Source: Artemisia argyi (taxonomy: Eukaryota > Streptophyta > Magnoliopsida > Asterales > Asteraceae). From it: DNA of 64,000 bases. Made by a program: the position numbers and the translations under genes. Positions 1-11,074 of the stretch are shown piece by piece. The notes under the pieces were generated by a model. That model saw only the letters and a list, made by a program, of their open reading frames with translations. It searched no databases and was not told the origin of the DNA. Every line of letters starts with the position of its first letter. Within the stretch, counting starts at the first letter, position 1. The stretch spans positions 9,901,465 through 9,965,464 of the forward strand of contig CM060692.1 of NCBI GenBank assembly GCA_030686995.1. Direction: 5' to 3'.

Positions 1-138
1 GCCATGGAAATGATTTATCACTCGAGAATATCAAATAAAAATCAACTTTCGGGAAAGTTTCGGGAAAAATGAATAGTAAAAGTGAATAGTGAAATTTTCC
101 GGGAATGGTAATTAACCTGAAATTGTGAATTGTTACAT
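1..138. other. Unassigned lead-in to LINE copy 1
   Basis: No coding signal is seen. The stretch has short CGGGAAA and GAATAGT repeats that recall, without matching, the GGGAATTG-type repeats upstream of the second LINE copy near 55000. Similarity to the second copy starts only at about 139. Confidence 0.4.
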
Positions 139-287
139 ATTCCTTTTGGCGGTATGTTCAGCTTCCATCAGTTGACTTGTAAAGCAATGAAAAAGAAGAC
201 AACAACAAAGAACAAGAAATTAAGAACCGGATCTTCTTGTGATCTGGGCGTGGAAAAGCCAACACAGTCCACCTCAGGTACCTTATG
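139..287 (+). mobile_element. LINE copy 1, fragment a (ORF1-like end)
   Basis: This fragment reads, in one frame, a Lys/Thr-rich peptide containing KKKTTTKNKKLRTGSS. The same peptide occurs in the same place upstream of the endonuclease part of LINE copy 2 (55742-55876). The fragment ends where element T begins, and the LINE resumes at 2524. The function of this peptide is not recognised. By position it is the end of ORF1 or a linker before the endonuclease. Confidence 0.7.
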
Positions 288-574
288 TGTTATGACCAAA
301 AAACACATTCCGGAGGTCGAGGTTGATCGAAATACACCATTGTTCTAGAGAGAGAAAGTAGAGAGAGAAAAGTGAAGAAAAGTGTTTTATTGAAATGAAA
401 TGAAGCTTACACAATTTCCCACACCTCTCATGAAGAGTCATGAGGGGTATTCATAGGCTCATCACACTACATGTTTGCCTAATCTACATAAGTAGTCCCT
501 AAGGACACAACATGCTACATATCTAGTCCATTTCACATGTGTGACGTTATCTTTATAAAATAGCGAGGCTAACA
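288..574 (-). repeat. 3' LTR of element T
   Basis: Pairs with 2229-2523 over its whole length with scattered differences. It has TG...CA ends. The TATA-like octamer seen in the other LTR is altered here (TATTCATA on the plus strand). Confidence 0.85.
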
Positions 575-585
575 ATGTCCCTCCA
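575..585 (-). other. Polypurine tract of element T
   Basis: On the minus strand this reads TGGAGGGACAT directly before the 3' LTR, the expected place for plus-strand priming. Confidence 0.55.
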
Positions 586-1403
586 AGATATCGTAACACG
601 TGAATGGTTACAATGAGACCTATAAATACATAAACAATGTAAATTACAATAATAGTAAACTATGTTGATGTTGTTGAAATGCAGAGTCTCTATAGTCTAG
701 ATACTGAGGCAGACTTGAAGTTCTCTCTTCCGATGATCTCGGCGTACTGACAACAAAGGTCTTTGTAGCTCTGAACTTCAACTGTAATGGTCTAGTTAGG
801 TTATTACTCCCTCCTAACTAGTGAGCCTTTATTACTTTTTCCTGCTCCCTCCTAAATCGACAACTCTCTATTCATCTCGCAGCGGATAAAGTAGATTCAA
901 AAGTGTAGAAACATGGTTGTTGTTCAGGGAGCAACATAACAACATAACTCACATAACATTGCATCCAAGTTGGTAATAAGCCCTAATGTACACACACTAC
1001 TTCTCCATTCACGATGTTAAACACAATTCTCTCAGTCAATCTAATCATTGAAGACGAAACACTACTTCTTTTGGCATGTTCTTCTCCCTCCTGATGGTTG
1101 CGAGGTATCAGAATCATCATAATGTTGTGTACATGCCGTATAATCACCTTGTACTTGATGCAATTTAGAAGCCATAACAGCTCGTTGAAGCATATTCTGT
1201 GAGTATATGTCGATAAGATATGACTCTCTTTTTCTACAATCTCATCTCTTCCCTTCAACCTACAAGCGACCTCTTCGAATTCCAACCAGCTAGTAACTGA
1301 CCGTTGACTAGAGAAACAACCCAATATAACCAATCTGAAAATGAAGTGAACATCCCTTCGATATGTGACTTAATCTTGTACCATAGTGTGACTAAGAACC
1401 TAT

Positions 1404-1580
1404 ACTGAGTACTACAACGTAACTCCTTCAAGCATAGATAGTGCCATATACCCAAACCAACGAACAGTATATGAGATATCCACCTCTTGAAATATCCACA
1501 ACTTCATGTTACACTGAGTACTACAACGTAACTCCTTAAAGTGATAGCTATAACCCGTGAGTACTAAAATGTAACTCCTT
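1404..1580. repeat. Three dispersed copies of a 25-bp repeat in element T
   Basis: ACTGAGTACTACAACGTAAC plus CTCCTT occurs at 1404 and 1512. A degenerate copy (GTGAGTACTAAAATGTAACT) occurs at 1556. The spacing is irregular and the function is unknown. Confidence 0.7.
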
Positions 1581-1965
1581 ACATCGGGTATAACTAGATA
1601 ATCCAAGTCTTAATCACTAGTGTATGCCCAAACAAGTATCTTCGAAAGTCATGCATCCATCCACCCTTATACTTTAAGATAAATAAGTACACATGCCCTT
1701 GAAATGAACTTTAAACCCAGAAAAGTGATAAAAAATTATCCCCATAGTCACAAAAATCCGATACTAGCTGTTTTCATTTGATTGTGATTCTTGATCAGGA
1801 TCTTTTAAGCTATACGTGGTGTGTTTTTGGTGTGATGGGTGAGTTTGTTACATTCCCTAATTCTTTATATACCCCCTAATTTTTCGGTAAATTAGGGTTT
1901 GAAAACTAGGGTTTTGTATGTTAGGTTTGCAATGAAACCTTGAGAAACTCAAAAGAATATCTTTA

Positions 1966-2150
1966 CACGATAACACTTAAGCTTGCTCGATAAAAAACTT
2001 GTAACTCGATAGAAACCTAAGCAAACTCGATAAAACAATTTGCTTACTCGATAAAACCTAAGTCTTACTCGATAAACACCCTTACTTACTCGATAATCCA
2101 CAACTCTTACTTGATAATCTTCAAACAAACTCGATAAAACACGTACTATA
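1966..2150 (-). repeat. TTATCGAGT tandem array near the primer site of element T
   Basis: About nine units with the core TTATCGAGT recur at roughly 21 to 26 bp. Part of the array holds a 21-bp register and would encode repeated YRV peptides on the minus strand. The reading frame has no ATG at its start and no known domain, so a protein product is doubtful. Confidence 0.75.
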
Positions 2151-2210
2151 TCTGAGAAAAAACACCAAAAAACACGATTTATCACCACAAAACACCACGA
2201 TTCACCCCTG

Positions 2211-2226
2211 GTTATCTCTGATGCCA
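2211..2226 (-). other. Primer binding site of element T (tRNA-Met-like)
   Basis: The minus strand reads TGGCATCAGAGATAAC two bases after the LTR end. It resembles the plant initiator tRNA-Met site TGGTATCAGAGC. Confidence 0.75.
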
Positions 2227-2228
2227 CT

Positions 2229-2523
2229 TGTTATGACCAAGAAACACGTTTCGGAAGTCGAGGTTGATCAAAATACATCATTATTCTAGCGAGAGAAAGT
2301 AGAGAGAGAAAGGTGGAGAAAATCATTTATATTAGAATGACAATATGAAAGTTACACACACAATTTCCCACACCCCTTAAGGAGAGTCATGAGGGGTATT
2401 TATAGGCTCATCACACTACATGTTTGCCTAATCTACATAAGTAGTCCCTAAGGACACAACATGCTATATATCTAGTCCATTTAACTTGTGTGACGTTATC
2501 TTTATAAAATAGCGAGGCTAACA
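2229..2523 (-). repeat. 5' LTR of element T
   Basis: Partner of 288-574, bounded by TG...CA. A TATA-like box (TATAAATA on the minus strand, 2397-2404) lies in the LTR and is a likely promoter. Confidence 0.85.
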
Positions 2524-3586
2524 TCATGTCTAAAAGAATTTCCTAAAAAGTTAGGTTTCGAATTTGAAGTTGATAGTTTACAAGGGAAGAACGACCGTCA
2601 TTGATTTCTATCTTCATTCATGGTGTTTTTTCTATTTTAATAAATGTTATCTATATCAATTGTTGTGGTCTTGGATTGATTTACAAACAAAATTGGATTA
2701 GGTCCATTATAAAAGAAAATATTGTGGTGATTGGTATTCAGGAAACAATAATGGAACACATCAGTGACTCTTTTGTTTTCTCATTATGGGGATCTGATGA
2801 TGTTGGATTTTCATTTTGCTCATCTATTGGGGCATCAGGTGGGTCTCTCTTAATCTGGAACTCTTCGGTCTTTCTTAATGTTTCTAGGTGGAATGGTAAT
2901 CATTTTCTAGTGCTAATGGTAGATGGATTAGTGTTGATGAAAATTTAACTTTTCTCAATATTTATGCACCACAATGCAGTGGAATTAAAGCTGCCCTCTG
3001 GTCTGAATTACTTAATTATATCAATTCATGCCAAGCTATTTTGTTTCTTTTTGGTGATTTTAACTCGGTTAGATGTTCTTCGGAAAGTGCGGGGTCCATT
3101 TTTGTTGCAAACGAAGCGCTTGCTTTTAATAATTTCCTTATTAGTCCCGGGTTGTTTGAGTTTCAATTAGGTGGTCGAAGATTTACAAGGTTTAATAAAG
3201 AAGGATCTAAAAGGAGCAAGTTAGATCGTTTCCTAGTTACCCATAATTTTCTTGATCATTGACCATCGACTTTAGTCACGGCTTTGGAAAGAACCACTTC
3301 AGATCATTGTCACATTCTTCTTAAGGTTGGACTTTTCGACTTTGGTCCCAAGCCTTTTCGTATTTTTAACCACTAGTTGGAGCTCCATGAGTTCAATGAT
3401 CTTATTGAGTCCAAATGGGGTGCAAGGCCTTTTAGAGGCTCCGAGGATATCGTTCTCAAAAACAAGGTAAAGCATCTTAAAACAACAATTAAGTCTTGGT
3501 CTGTAAACAAGACAGCAGAGATGAAGATTAGGAAGTCTGATCTATTGAGATACATTGAAGATTGGGATCTCAAAGCTGAATGTGGG
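2524..3586 (+). pseudogene. LINE copy 1, fragment b: endonuclease domain, broken
   Basis: Plant L1-like apurinic endonuclease. Recognisable segments in order are INCCGLG at the N-terminus, GIQET (catalytic Glu), LFGDFNSV (GDFN motif), GRRFTRFN with KLDRFLV, and a degraded SDH end. These are spread over several frames (2601-2948, 3041-3262, 3377-3589), so frameshifts and stops inactivate it. This is the nicking enzyme of target-primed reverse transcription. About 75 bp at 2524-2598 are absent from LINE copy 2. The fragment stops at the GTGGG target site of element A and continues at 38023. Confidence 0.85.
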
Positions 3587-4149
3587 TGATGCTTGCTTTG
3601 TGTCATATACAGTATAGGGGTAATTGCCTATTTTAAGCTTTACATTTATATTTAGCTGACTTATCCTATAAGACACACACTAACGGACAGTGTATCCGAT
3701 CAATATGTATATACTGGTAAGTAGAGAGTCGATCACTAAGAGTGGAACGTGAAGCTTAATTTGTCTATCAGTATTTTAATATCCTAAGTTAGTTTTACAA
3801 TCTAATCTAACGCAAGGGGGGTTTAGTCTGAGAGACTAGCACAGTTTTGGCTTTATTAATCAGTAAATTAAACTAATGAAAACAAATCAGCAAATAGCAA
3901 CACGTACATAGATAGATAATAGAGACTAAAAAAAGACCTGTCCTGATAATTAAGTAGCTTGTCACTTGTTTTATTGATAGTTTTGTATGAAGTGTATCAT
4001 AATATATTCTCTCTCGTTGGATCGAAATATATAGGCGAGTAAACCCTTAATGATCACTTATGTCTATCCTACTAATCCAAAGACGTTAGATTAAATAGGC
4101 GAGGGGTAGATATGGCAGTCCACGGGCTCAGCTAGAGATAGAGGTTATC
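3587..4149 (-). repeat. Left LTR of element A, outer part
   Basis: Matches 36603-37165 closely. It is interrupted by B after GGTTATCAAAG and continues at 19902. Confidence 0.85.
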
Positions 4150-4154
4150 AAAGT

Positions 4155-4373
4155 TGTGGAAAACTATAAGGGGGGGTTGAATAGTTTTACGTCTTTTTAA
4201 TTTTATTATGAAAACTTAGTTAAGTTTTAAAACCTAGTTTACTTTTTAAAACTTTGATTCGATCTTATGTGAACTCAAATCTTGAACAATATGAACAACT
4301 ATATCTAAGTATGAACAATAATAATAATGTAAGCTAAGTATGTGAAATCAACACATGCATAATATAAACAATT
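4155..4373 (-). repeat. Left (3') LTR of element B, first part
   Basis: Matches 17460-17679. It is broken by C at ...AATTATAG and resumes at 14573 with ATAGCTATATACG, exactly as the unbroken sequence reads near 17675. Confidence 0.85.
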
Positions 4374-4378
4374 ATAGT

Positions 4379-4867
4379 TGATGACGTATAGTCTATATTT
4401 GGGCTACGATCCCAAATGATAAACATTACTAAGGCCCAATACCACCATGAGTGGGCTATTATAACTTGGGCCGCATTGATAATGGGATTGGGCTTGGGCT
4501 CACGTAGACCCAAGCCCAACCAAACTACCCGGGTATAGATAAGGATCTCTTAATTACGGAATAGATATCCTTAAACCGGATAAGCACCACACGTGCGAAA
4601 AGTAAGGAGCAAGAAGCCTATGAGGATTCTGCACCTACATAAGGAATGACATAATTCTCATTAAAGGTACGATTCACATACCCTAAACTCTTTACGAGAA
4701 CCCTAAAACCGATTACTTACTCTCACGCCAGAGGATAATCGTGGGAGACAATCCCACGATAAGCCTAACGGTGTTGGTTTATTTTCTTAGTAGGTTTCAA
4801 GCATTAAGAAGTAAATTGGTACGAGAGCAAGAGCCCAAACTAGGAACGCCCAACTTTTGTATCAACA
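4379..4867 (+). repeat. 5' LTR of element C
   Basis: Direct repeat of 14086-14572. It contains a perfect 9-bp stem hairpin at 4738-4760 (ATCGTGGGA, loop GACAA, TCCCACGAT). Confidence 0.92.
4738..4760 (+). promoter_or_regulatory. LTR hairpin of element C
   Basis: Arms ATCGTGGGA and TCCCACGAT flank a GACAA loop. The same hairpin is intact in the 3' LTR at 14439-14461 although bases around it differ. It is possibly an RNA structure near transcript end formation or packaging, with the role inferred. Confidence 0.5.
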
Positions 4868-4869
4868 AG

Positions 4870-4886
4870 TGGCGCCATCCGTGGGA
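4870..4886 (+). other. Primer binding site of element C
   Basis: TGGCGCCATCCGTGGGA, two bases after the LTR. It is of the TGGCGCC type used by Tat elements; tRNA-Arg is possible but I could not check it. Confidence 0.75.
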
Positions 4887-4912
4887 CCAACACCAAGAAT
4901 CAAGGAACTAGA

Positions 4913-6242
4913 ATGACAAAGAGTAAAAATTCAAGCCAGCGGACTCCGCAGGTGGAAAAAACACGTGACCCCCAGAGGAAGAATCAACAAGATTCAACCC
5001 CTAGGCAGGCTTCTGGGACAACCTGTACGCCTGGTCACCAAGAAACGGGACCTACCCAACCTCTCCCAGTTGTGGAATTGCGTGTAAGGACTACCCATGT
5101 CACCACCGTAGTCCCAAGTGTTGAAGAACTCAAGCGCACCCTCTTCAATACTCCTCACCAGACGACACCTACAGTGGACAACACTGTGCCGCCGGGCGCA
5201 CCCAACAGGGATAGGGTACCCAATACTGAGGCAGATATTCTTGCAGCGAATGAGGACACACCTGACTTAACGCTGAGTAATTTTGTGTCCCAAAATTATG
5301 AAACTCTAACCGCCCTTATGCAAGAAGAAGTGAGGAGAAGGTCGAATACGAACTTTGGTCCTGAACGTGAAGCATCATCACCGCGCCACCTACGAGGAAG
5401 ACACGAAAACAATGAAAAACGTACCACTATCCATGATAGGCTGGGTATGATATCTGACTCACAATATTCAGAGGAATATGAAGACGGCGAGAGGCGCACT
5501 AATGTTCATTCCAGACTTGGTAGTCGAGGGATACAAGATAGATTGGGACCTCAACACTCACCAAGCAAAGGTTCCTCCAGGTCTGGGAGCAAAAGAATTC
5601 ATGACAGATTAGGCAGAAGAATATCCCCAAGCGAAAGCCCCTCAAGCTCTTCCTCTGAAGGAAGTCGGCGCAAGCGAAGAAGAAGACGAAGACATGTCTC
5701 TTCCGTGGCTTCGCCAGAAAGTTGATGCATTTACACGACGCATCAGCGATTACTCCGATCACAAAAGGAGATGCGTGCCCACTAATGTCAAAACATATGA
5801 TGGAACAGGTGATCCGGATGACCACCTAAAAATTTTCGAGTCGGCCGCTACCATCGAAAATTGGCCACAACCTGTGTGGTGCCATATGTTTAATTCCACC
5901 TTAGTAGGGAATGCGCGTACGTGGTTTAGCAAGCTCCCACGACGGAGCATTGGCGGGTTTGAAGAATTACGGAAAGCATTCCGTTTAAACTTCACCCAAA
6001 GAAAGAAGTGCGCTAAAAACCCTGCTGAACTAACCAGAGTAAAACAGCGCTAAGGGGAATCAACCAGTGCTTATGTGGAACGCTTTAAAGATGAGTGCAT
6101 ACATGTCAAAGCGTGTCCCAAAGTCCTAAAAATTTCAGGGTTCATTAATGGGATTAATAACCCCGAACTCATTCGGAAGCTAAATGACAAGGTCCTCCAA
6201 ACCTTCGAGGAGCTAATGAAGCGCACAAGATCCTTCATATAA
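4913..6242 (+). pseudogene. gag: gag of element C, frameshifted
   Basis: Structural polyprotein that would form the virus-like particle. The first frame (4913-5725) starts at ATG and gives a 270-residue Ser/Arg-rich leader with four (I/V)(H/Q)xRLG motifs around residues 175-240, ending in a long Arg run. The retrotransposon gag core follows in another frame (5694-6053) and contains YDGTGDPDDHLKIFE and ARTWFSKLP. A +1 shift near 5690 separates the two. In-frame TAA codons at 6051-6053 and 6240-6242 stop the core. Both sit where a Gln codon would suit the family, so C-to-T change is likely. It is not functional. Confidence 0.88.
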
Positions 6243-6354
6243 GGAGAAGCAGCCGCTACGGACAGCAAAAAAGGCTACTCAAATTATAGGCAACAAGAAC
6301 AGCCTAGGAGACAATCCAACGATCAGAATAGCAACCGCAGCAGGAATTATCGCA

Positions 6355-6780
6355 GTGGAAGAGAAAATGACAAATATACCCCTCTCACAAAGACTCCGAG
6401 GGATATTTGTAACAGAAGGTGCAAACTTCCCAAAACCTCCACCAATGCGCACCGCAGAAGACAAGCGCATAGGGAATGGATACTGCGAATTCCATGGCCA
6501 AAAAGGCCATACAACCAAAGAGTGTGTCCAGCTACGACAACTGATTGAAAAATTAGTAAGAGAGGGCAGAATGAACCACCTCATAAAAAACATCAAAGAA
6601 GGGAAGGACAAAAAAAGGAATGGAGGCAAGAAAGAACCTCCCAAAGACAAAGCTGACATCATCTACATGATACAGTCATGGCAACGCAAGATAAAACAGA
6701 AAGTCAGTCAAAAATTCTCCCTAGAAAAAGAGATATTCTTCCCTACTCTAGCTGCGGACAACGCAATAGTAGAGCCACTA
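6355..6780 (+). pseudogene. gag end (nucleocapsid zinc knuckle) and linker of element C
   Basis: Reading from 6355, the peptide passes through FVTEGANFPKPPP and then YCEFHGQKGHTTKECVQL, a Cys-His zinc knuckle of the form CxxHGxxGHxxxxC usual for Tat gag. The frame differs from the gag core, so another frameshift lies between about 6250 and 6400. It leads into the protease. Confidence 0.82.
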
Positions 6781-7200
6781 ACTATTGAAATACATACGGG
6801 GGGACATGATATCCACCGCATGTATATCGATGGGGGGGGCATCCGCAGACATCCTATATGATCATTGTTTCAAAAGGCTACGACCTGCGATACAAAGTCA
6901 ATTGATACCGGCCACAACTTCGTTGACTGGATTCATAGGAGAAAAGATTTGGCCTATGGGACAATTGCGCTTGCTAGTAGTTGTGGGCGATGAACAACAC
7001 TCAACAGCAACATGGATAAATTTCATGGTAATCAAGTCTCCCTCACCATACAATGGCATCATTGGGAGACCTGGAATATCATCCATGCGCGATGTACCAT
7101 CCACAGCACATGTGATGCTCAAATTTCCAGTGGAAGGAGGAGTCGTCACCCTCTACAACACCACGGTACCACCAAAAGAATGCAACGCAGTAACCAGTGA
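6781..7200 (+). pseudogene. Aspartic protease of element C, frameshift at the active site
   Basis: Retropepsin-like domain that would cut the polyprotein. Upstream residues lie in the frame of 6355-6861 and downstream ones in the frame of 6785-8209. The switch falls in a G8 run at 6832-6839, inside the Asp-Gly-Gly-Ala-Ser active site. After it come SADILYDHCFKRL and NGIIGRPG, the conserved flap and C-terminal motif (GRPG). One G too many accounts for the break. This could be real decay or a homopolymer sequencing error. Confidence 0.85.
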
Positions 7201-8209
7201 GGTGGTGAGTATTCCAGAACAGCGCACAGAAAAAACACCAAACTTAAAGGTCGCTATTCACCCCAAATACCCAGATCAACAAATTTCAATTAGAGGATCT
7301 TTATCTGACAAAGGTAAAGCAGCTGTGTGCGCACTCTTGCAAAAGAACGTAGATATCTTTGTATGGGAACCAAAGCACATGACCGGAGTGCCACGCTCTA
7401 ACACGGAGCACAAGCTACAAATCCGACAAGGATATCCCCTAATACGACAGAAGAAGTGCGGCCAGGCCCCAGATCGTGCAAAAGCTATTATGGAAGAAGT
7501 ACACAAACTTGTAGACGCAGGCATCATGCGTGAAGTATACTATCACGACTGGCTTTCTAATCTAGTGATGGTAAAGAAGAGTGATGGCAGTTGGAGGATG
7601 TGCGTGGACTTCACAGACGTCAACAAAGCATGCCCACAGGACTGCTATCCACTGCCGGAGATAGACTGGAAAGTAGAATCCCTGTGCGGATATCCTTTCA
7701 AGTGCTTCCTAGACGCATACAAAGGATACCATCAAATCCAGATGGCAGTAGAGGACGAAGAAAAAATAGCTTTCCACACAAGTCAAGGGGTCTATTGCTA
7801 TACAAAAATGCCCTTTGGCCTAAAAAACGCAGGCGCAACATACCAGCGATTGGTAGACACAGCTTTTGAAAAACAAGTAGGTCGAAACTTGGAAGTCTAC
7901 GTTGACGACCTTGTCATCAAAAGCCACACAGAGGATGAATTGGTGCGCGACATTGAGGAAACGTTCAAAACATTGGGAAAAATAAACATGAAGTTAAATT
8001 CCAAGAAGTGCACCTTTGGCGCAACAAAAGGCATGTTCCTCGGATACTTAATAGAACCCGATGGAATCAAACCTTGCCCAGAAAAAACAAAAGCTGTTAT
8101 CGATCTTCCCTCACCACACACACTCAAAGAAGTCCAGTCATTAAACGAAAAGCTAGCTGGGCTAAACCGTTTCTTATCTAAGTCAGCAGACAAATCACTC
8201 CCTCTTTAA
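7201..8209 (+). pseudogene. pol: Reverse transcriptase of element C
   Basis: Gypsy-type RT, intact as a domain. In order it has DAGIMREV, WLSNLVMVKKSDGSWRMC, VDFTDVNKACPQDCYPLP, the catalytic Asp in FLDAYKGYHQI, MPFGLKNAGATYQRL, YVDDLVIKS (catalytic YVDD), FGATKGMFLGYLI and GIKP. The frame ends at 8209 because one T is missing from a T run at 8203-8206, just before the RNase H connection. RT copies the element RNA into DNA in the particle. As a whole polyprotein it cannot be made. Confidence 0.93.
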
Positions 8210-8669
8210 AACACTCACGAAGTGCACCAAAAAGGGAGACTTTCGTTGGACTGAGGAAGCATAAGAAGCTTTCCAACAGCTAAAACAACATCTGGCATCA
8301 CTCCCCTAACTTGTCGCACCGCGACCAGGGGAAGAGTTGATCATGTACTTATCTGCAACCCACGGAGCAGTTAGCGCAGTACTATTGACAGATAGAAACT
8401 CCGTCCAGACACCCATATACTTTGTAAGCAAAGCATTAAAGAAGACAGAGACTAACTACAGTGCCATGGAAAAGCTGGTCTTAGCTCTAGTATTCGCAAC
8501 TAAACGACTGCGCAGATACTTTCAGGCACACCCAATAGCTGTAATCACAGACCAGCCAATCAAACAAGTTATCTCTAAACCTGACGCATCAGGGCGGCTA
8601 CAAAAGTGGAGTGTGTTGTTAAGTGAATATAACATCTCGTATAGACCACACACTGCAATCAAGGGATAG
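8210..8669 (+). pseudogene. First RNase H (Ty3-type) of element C, degenerate
   Basis: Native Gypsy RNase H position directly after RT. YLSATHGAVSAVL replaces the usual catalytic Asp start with Ser, as is typical of Tat elements in which this domain has decayed. Later YFVSKALKKTETNYSAMEKL and ITDQPIKQVI are recognisable. In-frame stops lie at 8262-8264 (TAA), 8307-8309 (TAA) and 8667-8669 (TAG), each at a position suited to Gln in the family. Confidence 0.85.
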
Positions 8670-8699
8670 ATATTAGCCGACTTCATTGTTGAAAAGCCA

Positions 8700-9140
8700 G
8701 ATACCGATAGTCCAACCTCAACAACCAAAACAGATCTACAGGAACCCTGGATTTTGTTCACAGATGGATCCTCATGCGTGGATGGATCAGGCGCAGGCCT
8801 TATTCTTACTAATCCAGAGGGAATGGAATTCACCTATGCGCTGCGCTTCGAATTCACAGCCACAAACAACGAGGCAGAATACGAAGCCCTACTCGCCGGA
8901 CTGCGTATTGCAATCCAAATGGGTGTATGCAACCTGGAGGTAAACATAGATTCCAAGCTAGTAGCTAACCATGTGCTAGGTGAGTACGAAGCCAAGGATG
9001 AACACATGATCCAATACCTGGAAAAGACCAAGTCCTTAATTCAGAACTTTGATAGGTTCACAATAAAACAAGTACCTAGAGGGGACAACAGGAAAGCTGA
9101 TGCGCTTAGCAAGATCGCATCTACAAGCTTTGCGCACTTA
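8700..9140 (+). pseudogene. Second, archaeal-type RNase H (aRH) of element C
   Basis: Extra RNase H acquired by the Tat lineage. Catalytic residues are visible: LFTDGSS (Asp), NNEAEYEALLAGL (Glu), NIDSKLVANHV (Asp) and RGDNRKADALSK (final Asp). The domain itself is unbroken from 8754 on and would degrade the RNA strand of the RNA/DNA hybrid. Its intact active site beside the decayed first RNase H fits the known division of labour in this lineage. Confidence 0.9.
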
Positions 9141-9239
9141 TCAAAACAGGTATTGGTAGAAACCCTACAAAACAAGTCAATCTTGGAGATGGAAGTATCC
9201 ACAGTGATAGAAGAACAAGATCCTACATTGATGACACCT

Positions 9240-10440
9240 ATCATTGAATTCATTAGCAAAGGAGTCTTACCACAAGATCATAAGGACGCTCGAAGAGTGC
9301 GGCGCACAGCGCAGCGATTTGAGCTACGAGACGACATCCTCTATCGACGTTCTTTCTTGCAACCTTGGCTCCGATGTGTTGGACCTCTTCAAGCAGACTA
9401 TCTACTCCGAGAAATCCACGCTGGATCATGTAGCATGCACTCAGGGCCACGGTCTGTTGTAGCGCGCACTCTACGGTCGGGGTATTATTGGCCAACTATG
9501 CACTGCGATGTGCGAGATATGATAAAAAAAATGCAGCAATTGCCAAGTACACAGGCCAATTCCGCGCCAACCACAACAAGAGCTAACACCCATTACCTCA
9601 CCATGGCCATTCTACAAATGGGGCATTGACATCGCAGGCCCTTTTCCTGTTGCAGCAGGAGGGCTAAAATGCCTCATCGTAGCCATAGACTACTTTACGA
9701 AGTGGATTGAGGCAAAGGCAGTGGTGAGTATCACAGGCAACCAGGTAAAACGCTTTGTATGGGATAATATTGTATGTCGCTTCGGACTACCTGGAGAGAT
9801 CATATCAGATAATGGGAAACAATTCTGCGACAACCCATTCAAAGATTGGTGCGCGCAATTGAACATCACACAACACTTTGCTTCAGTAAAACACACACGC
9901 GCGAATCGCAGTCTAAGTGAAGGAAAAAAAGCGCGCCTTGACAGACACAAAGGAAAGTGGGTGGACGAGCTATCACATGTCTTATGGGCGCATCGCACCA
10001 CAATCAAAACCAGTACTGGAGACACACCATTCTCCCTTGTGTACGGAACAGAAGCCGTAATACCAGCTGAGATAGGAATGCCAACTATACGAACAGCAGA
10101 GGTCAACGTCACAACAAATGACGAGGAGCGGCGCATAGACTTGGACTTACTGCAAGAAAGACGTGAACACGCAGCTATACGCGAAGCAAAGGCTAAGGCA
10201 AAAATGAAGAAGTATTATGATGCAAAAGTCAAACATACTTCCTTCAGGCCAGGAGACTTTGTATACCGCGCTAATGACGCAAGCCATGCAGAAGACACAG
10301 GCAAGCTCGGACCCAAATGGGAAGGACCCTATGAGGTCACCGATGCGCTAGGCAATGGTGCATACAGGTTGCGTGATATGGAAGGTCACGACCTAGCGCG
10401 CACTTGGAATATCTGCAATCTCAAAAGATGCTATCTTTAG
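9240..10440 (+). pseudogene. Integrase of element C, catalytic Glu missing
   Basis: Zinc-binding HHCC region: His residues in EIHAGSCSMHSGP and, after a frame change in an A8 run at 9523-9530, two Cys in the new frame. Core: Asp in AIDYFTKWIEA and Asp in SDNGKQF. The third catalytic residue, Glu, should follow in the HxxxNGxxEr region, but here HTRAN runs straight into RSLSEGKKARLD near 9895-9910, so about seven residues with the Glu are gone. The C-terminal GPKWEGPYEV module and LKRCYL end remain, with a stop at 10438-10440. It cannot insert DNA. Confidence 0.9.
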
Positions 10441-11074
10441 GAAAGGCTACAGCCCACAAACAGACATCTTTGCACTCTAGTATGTGCCCAATAATTGTTT
10501 GTTTTTTCTTTTCTTTGTTAGGAATTGTTTTTTACTTTCTCAAAAACTTGCAAGTATCAATAAAACGTTATGGTTTCTAGCTAACTCCATAACACATTTT
10601 ACTTTATTGTGTACATTCTTATATGTGTCAATATTGTTATACTACATTTTTGCCTACATGGCGTGCATGCACTAATTAAGACCCACGATGGCATAAAGGA
10701 TGAGTAAACCTACTAATTAACTCGTTGAGTAAGAGGGTTGCCAACCCATCAACATTGGATCACGCATCCTTGCTAGGCGCCTTACCTTCAAGACGTTGAA
10801 GTAAGTTTTCCTTGCGCATCCCACGAAGGATGCACAAATGTCACGTACAAGCTTAGCAAATAACGAGCCAAGACTCTTGGTCACACAATAAAACTTTGCA
10901 AACATAATGCAAGTTTATACTTATAATTTATCTTAAGTCACGTACATAATTTAAACATAACTCCAAACAAGAGTATCTCATTGAATCTTTTTACATAAAA
11001 AGACAACAATCATAACACGCAAAAGATATACTTTGTTATTTATACAATAAATATACAAGTTACAAAAAAAAAGC
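10441..11074 (+). other. Spacer between pol and antisense gene of element C
   Basis: No gene is seen. It is AT-rich, with a short inverted motif around 10818-10833 (GCGCATCC, then GGATGCAC). By position it is the 3' end and transcript terminator region of the antisense gene. Confidence 0.5.

Larger units (their letters stand above)
288..2523 (-). mobile_element. Element T: non-autonomous LTR retrotransposon (TRIM/LARD-like)
   Basis: Two direct repeats of about 290 bp begin TGTTATGACC and end GGCTAACA. On the minus strand a tRNA-Met-like primer site (TGGCATCAGAG) follows the right LTR, and a short purine run (GGAGGGACAT) precedes the left LTR, so the element runs right to left. The 1.65 kb interior has no gag, protease, RT or integrase that I can find, only tandem repeats and short chance ORFs. 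Target duplications are TTATG (283-287) and TCATG (2524-2528), differing by one C/T. The element splits LINE copy 1. Confidence 0.85.

Noticed and set aside
983..1606. Overlapping minus-strand ORFs in element T
   Set aside because: They overlap one another, cross the 25-bp repeats and show no domain.
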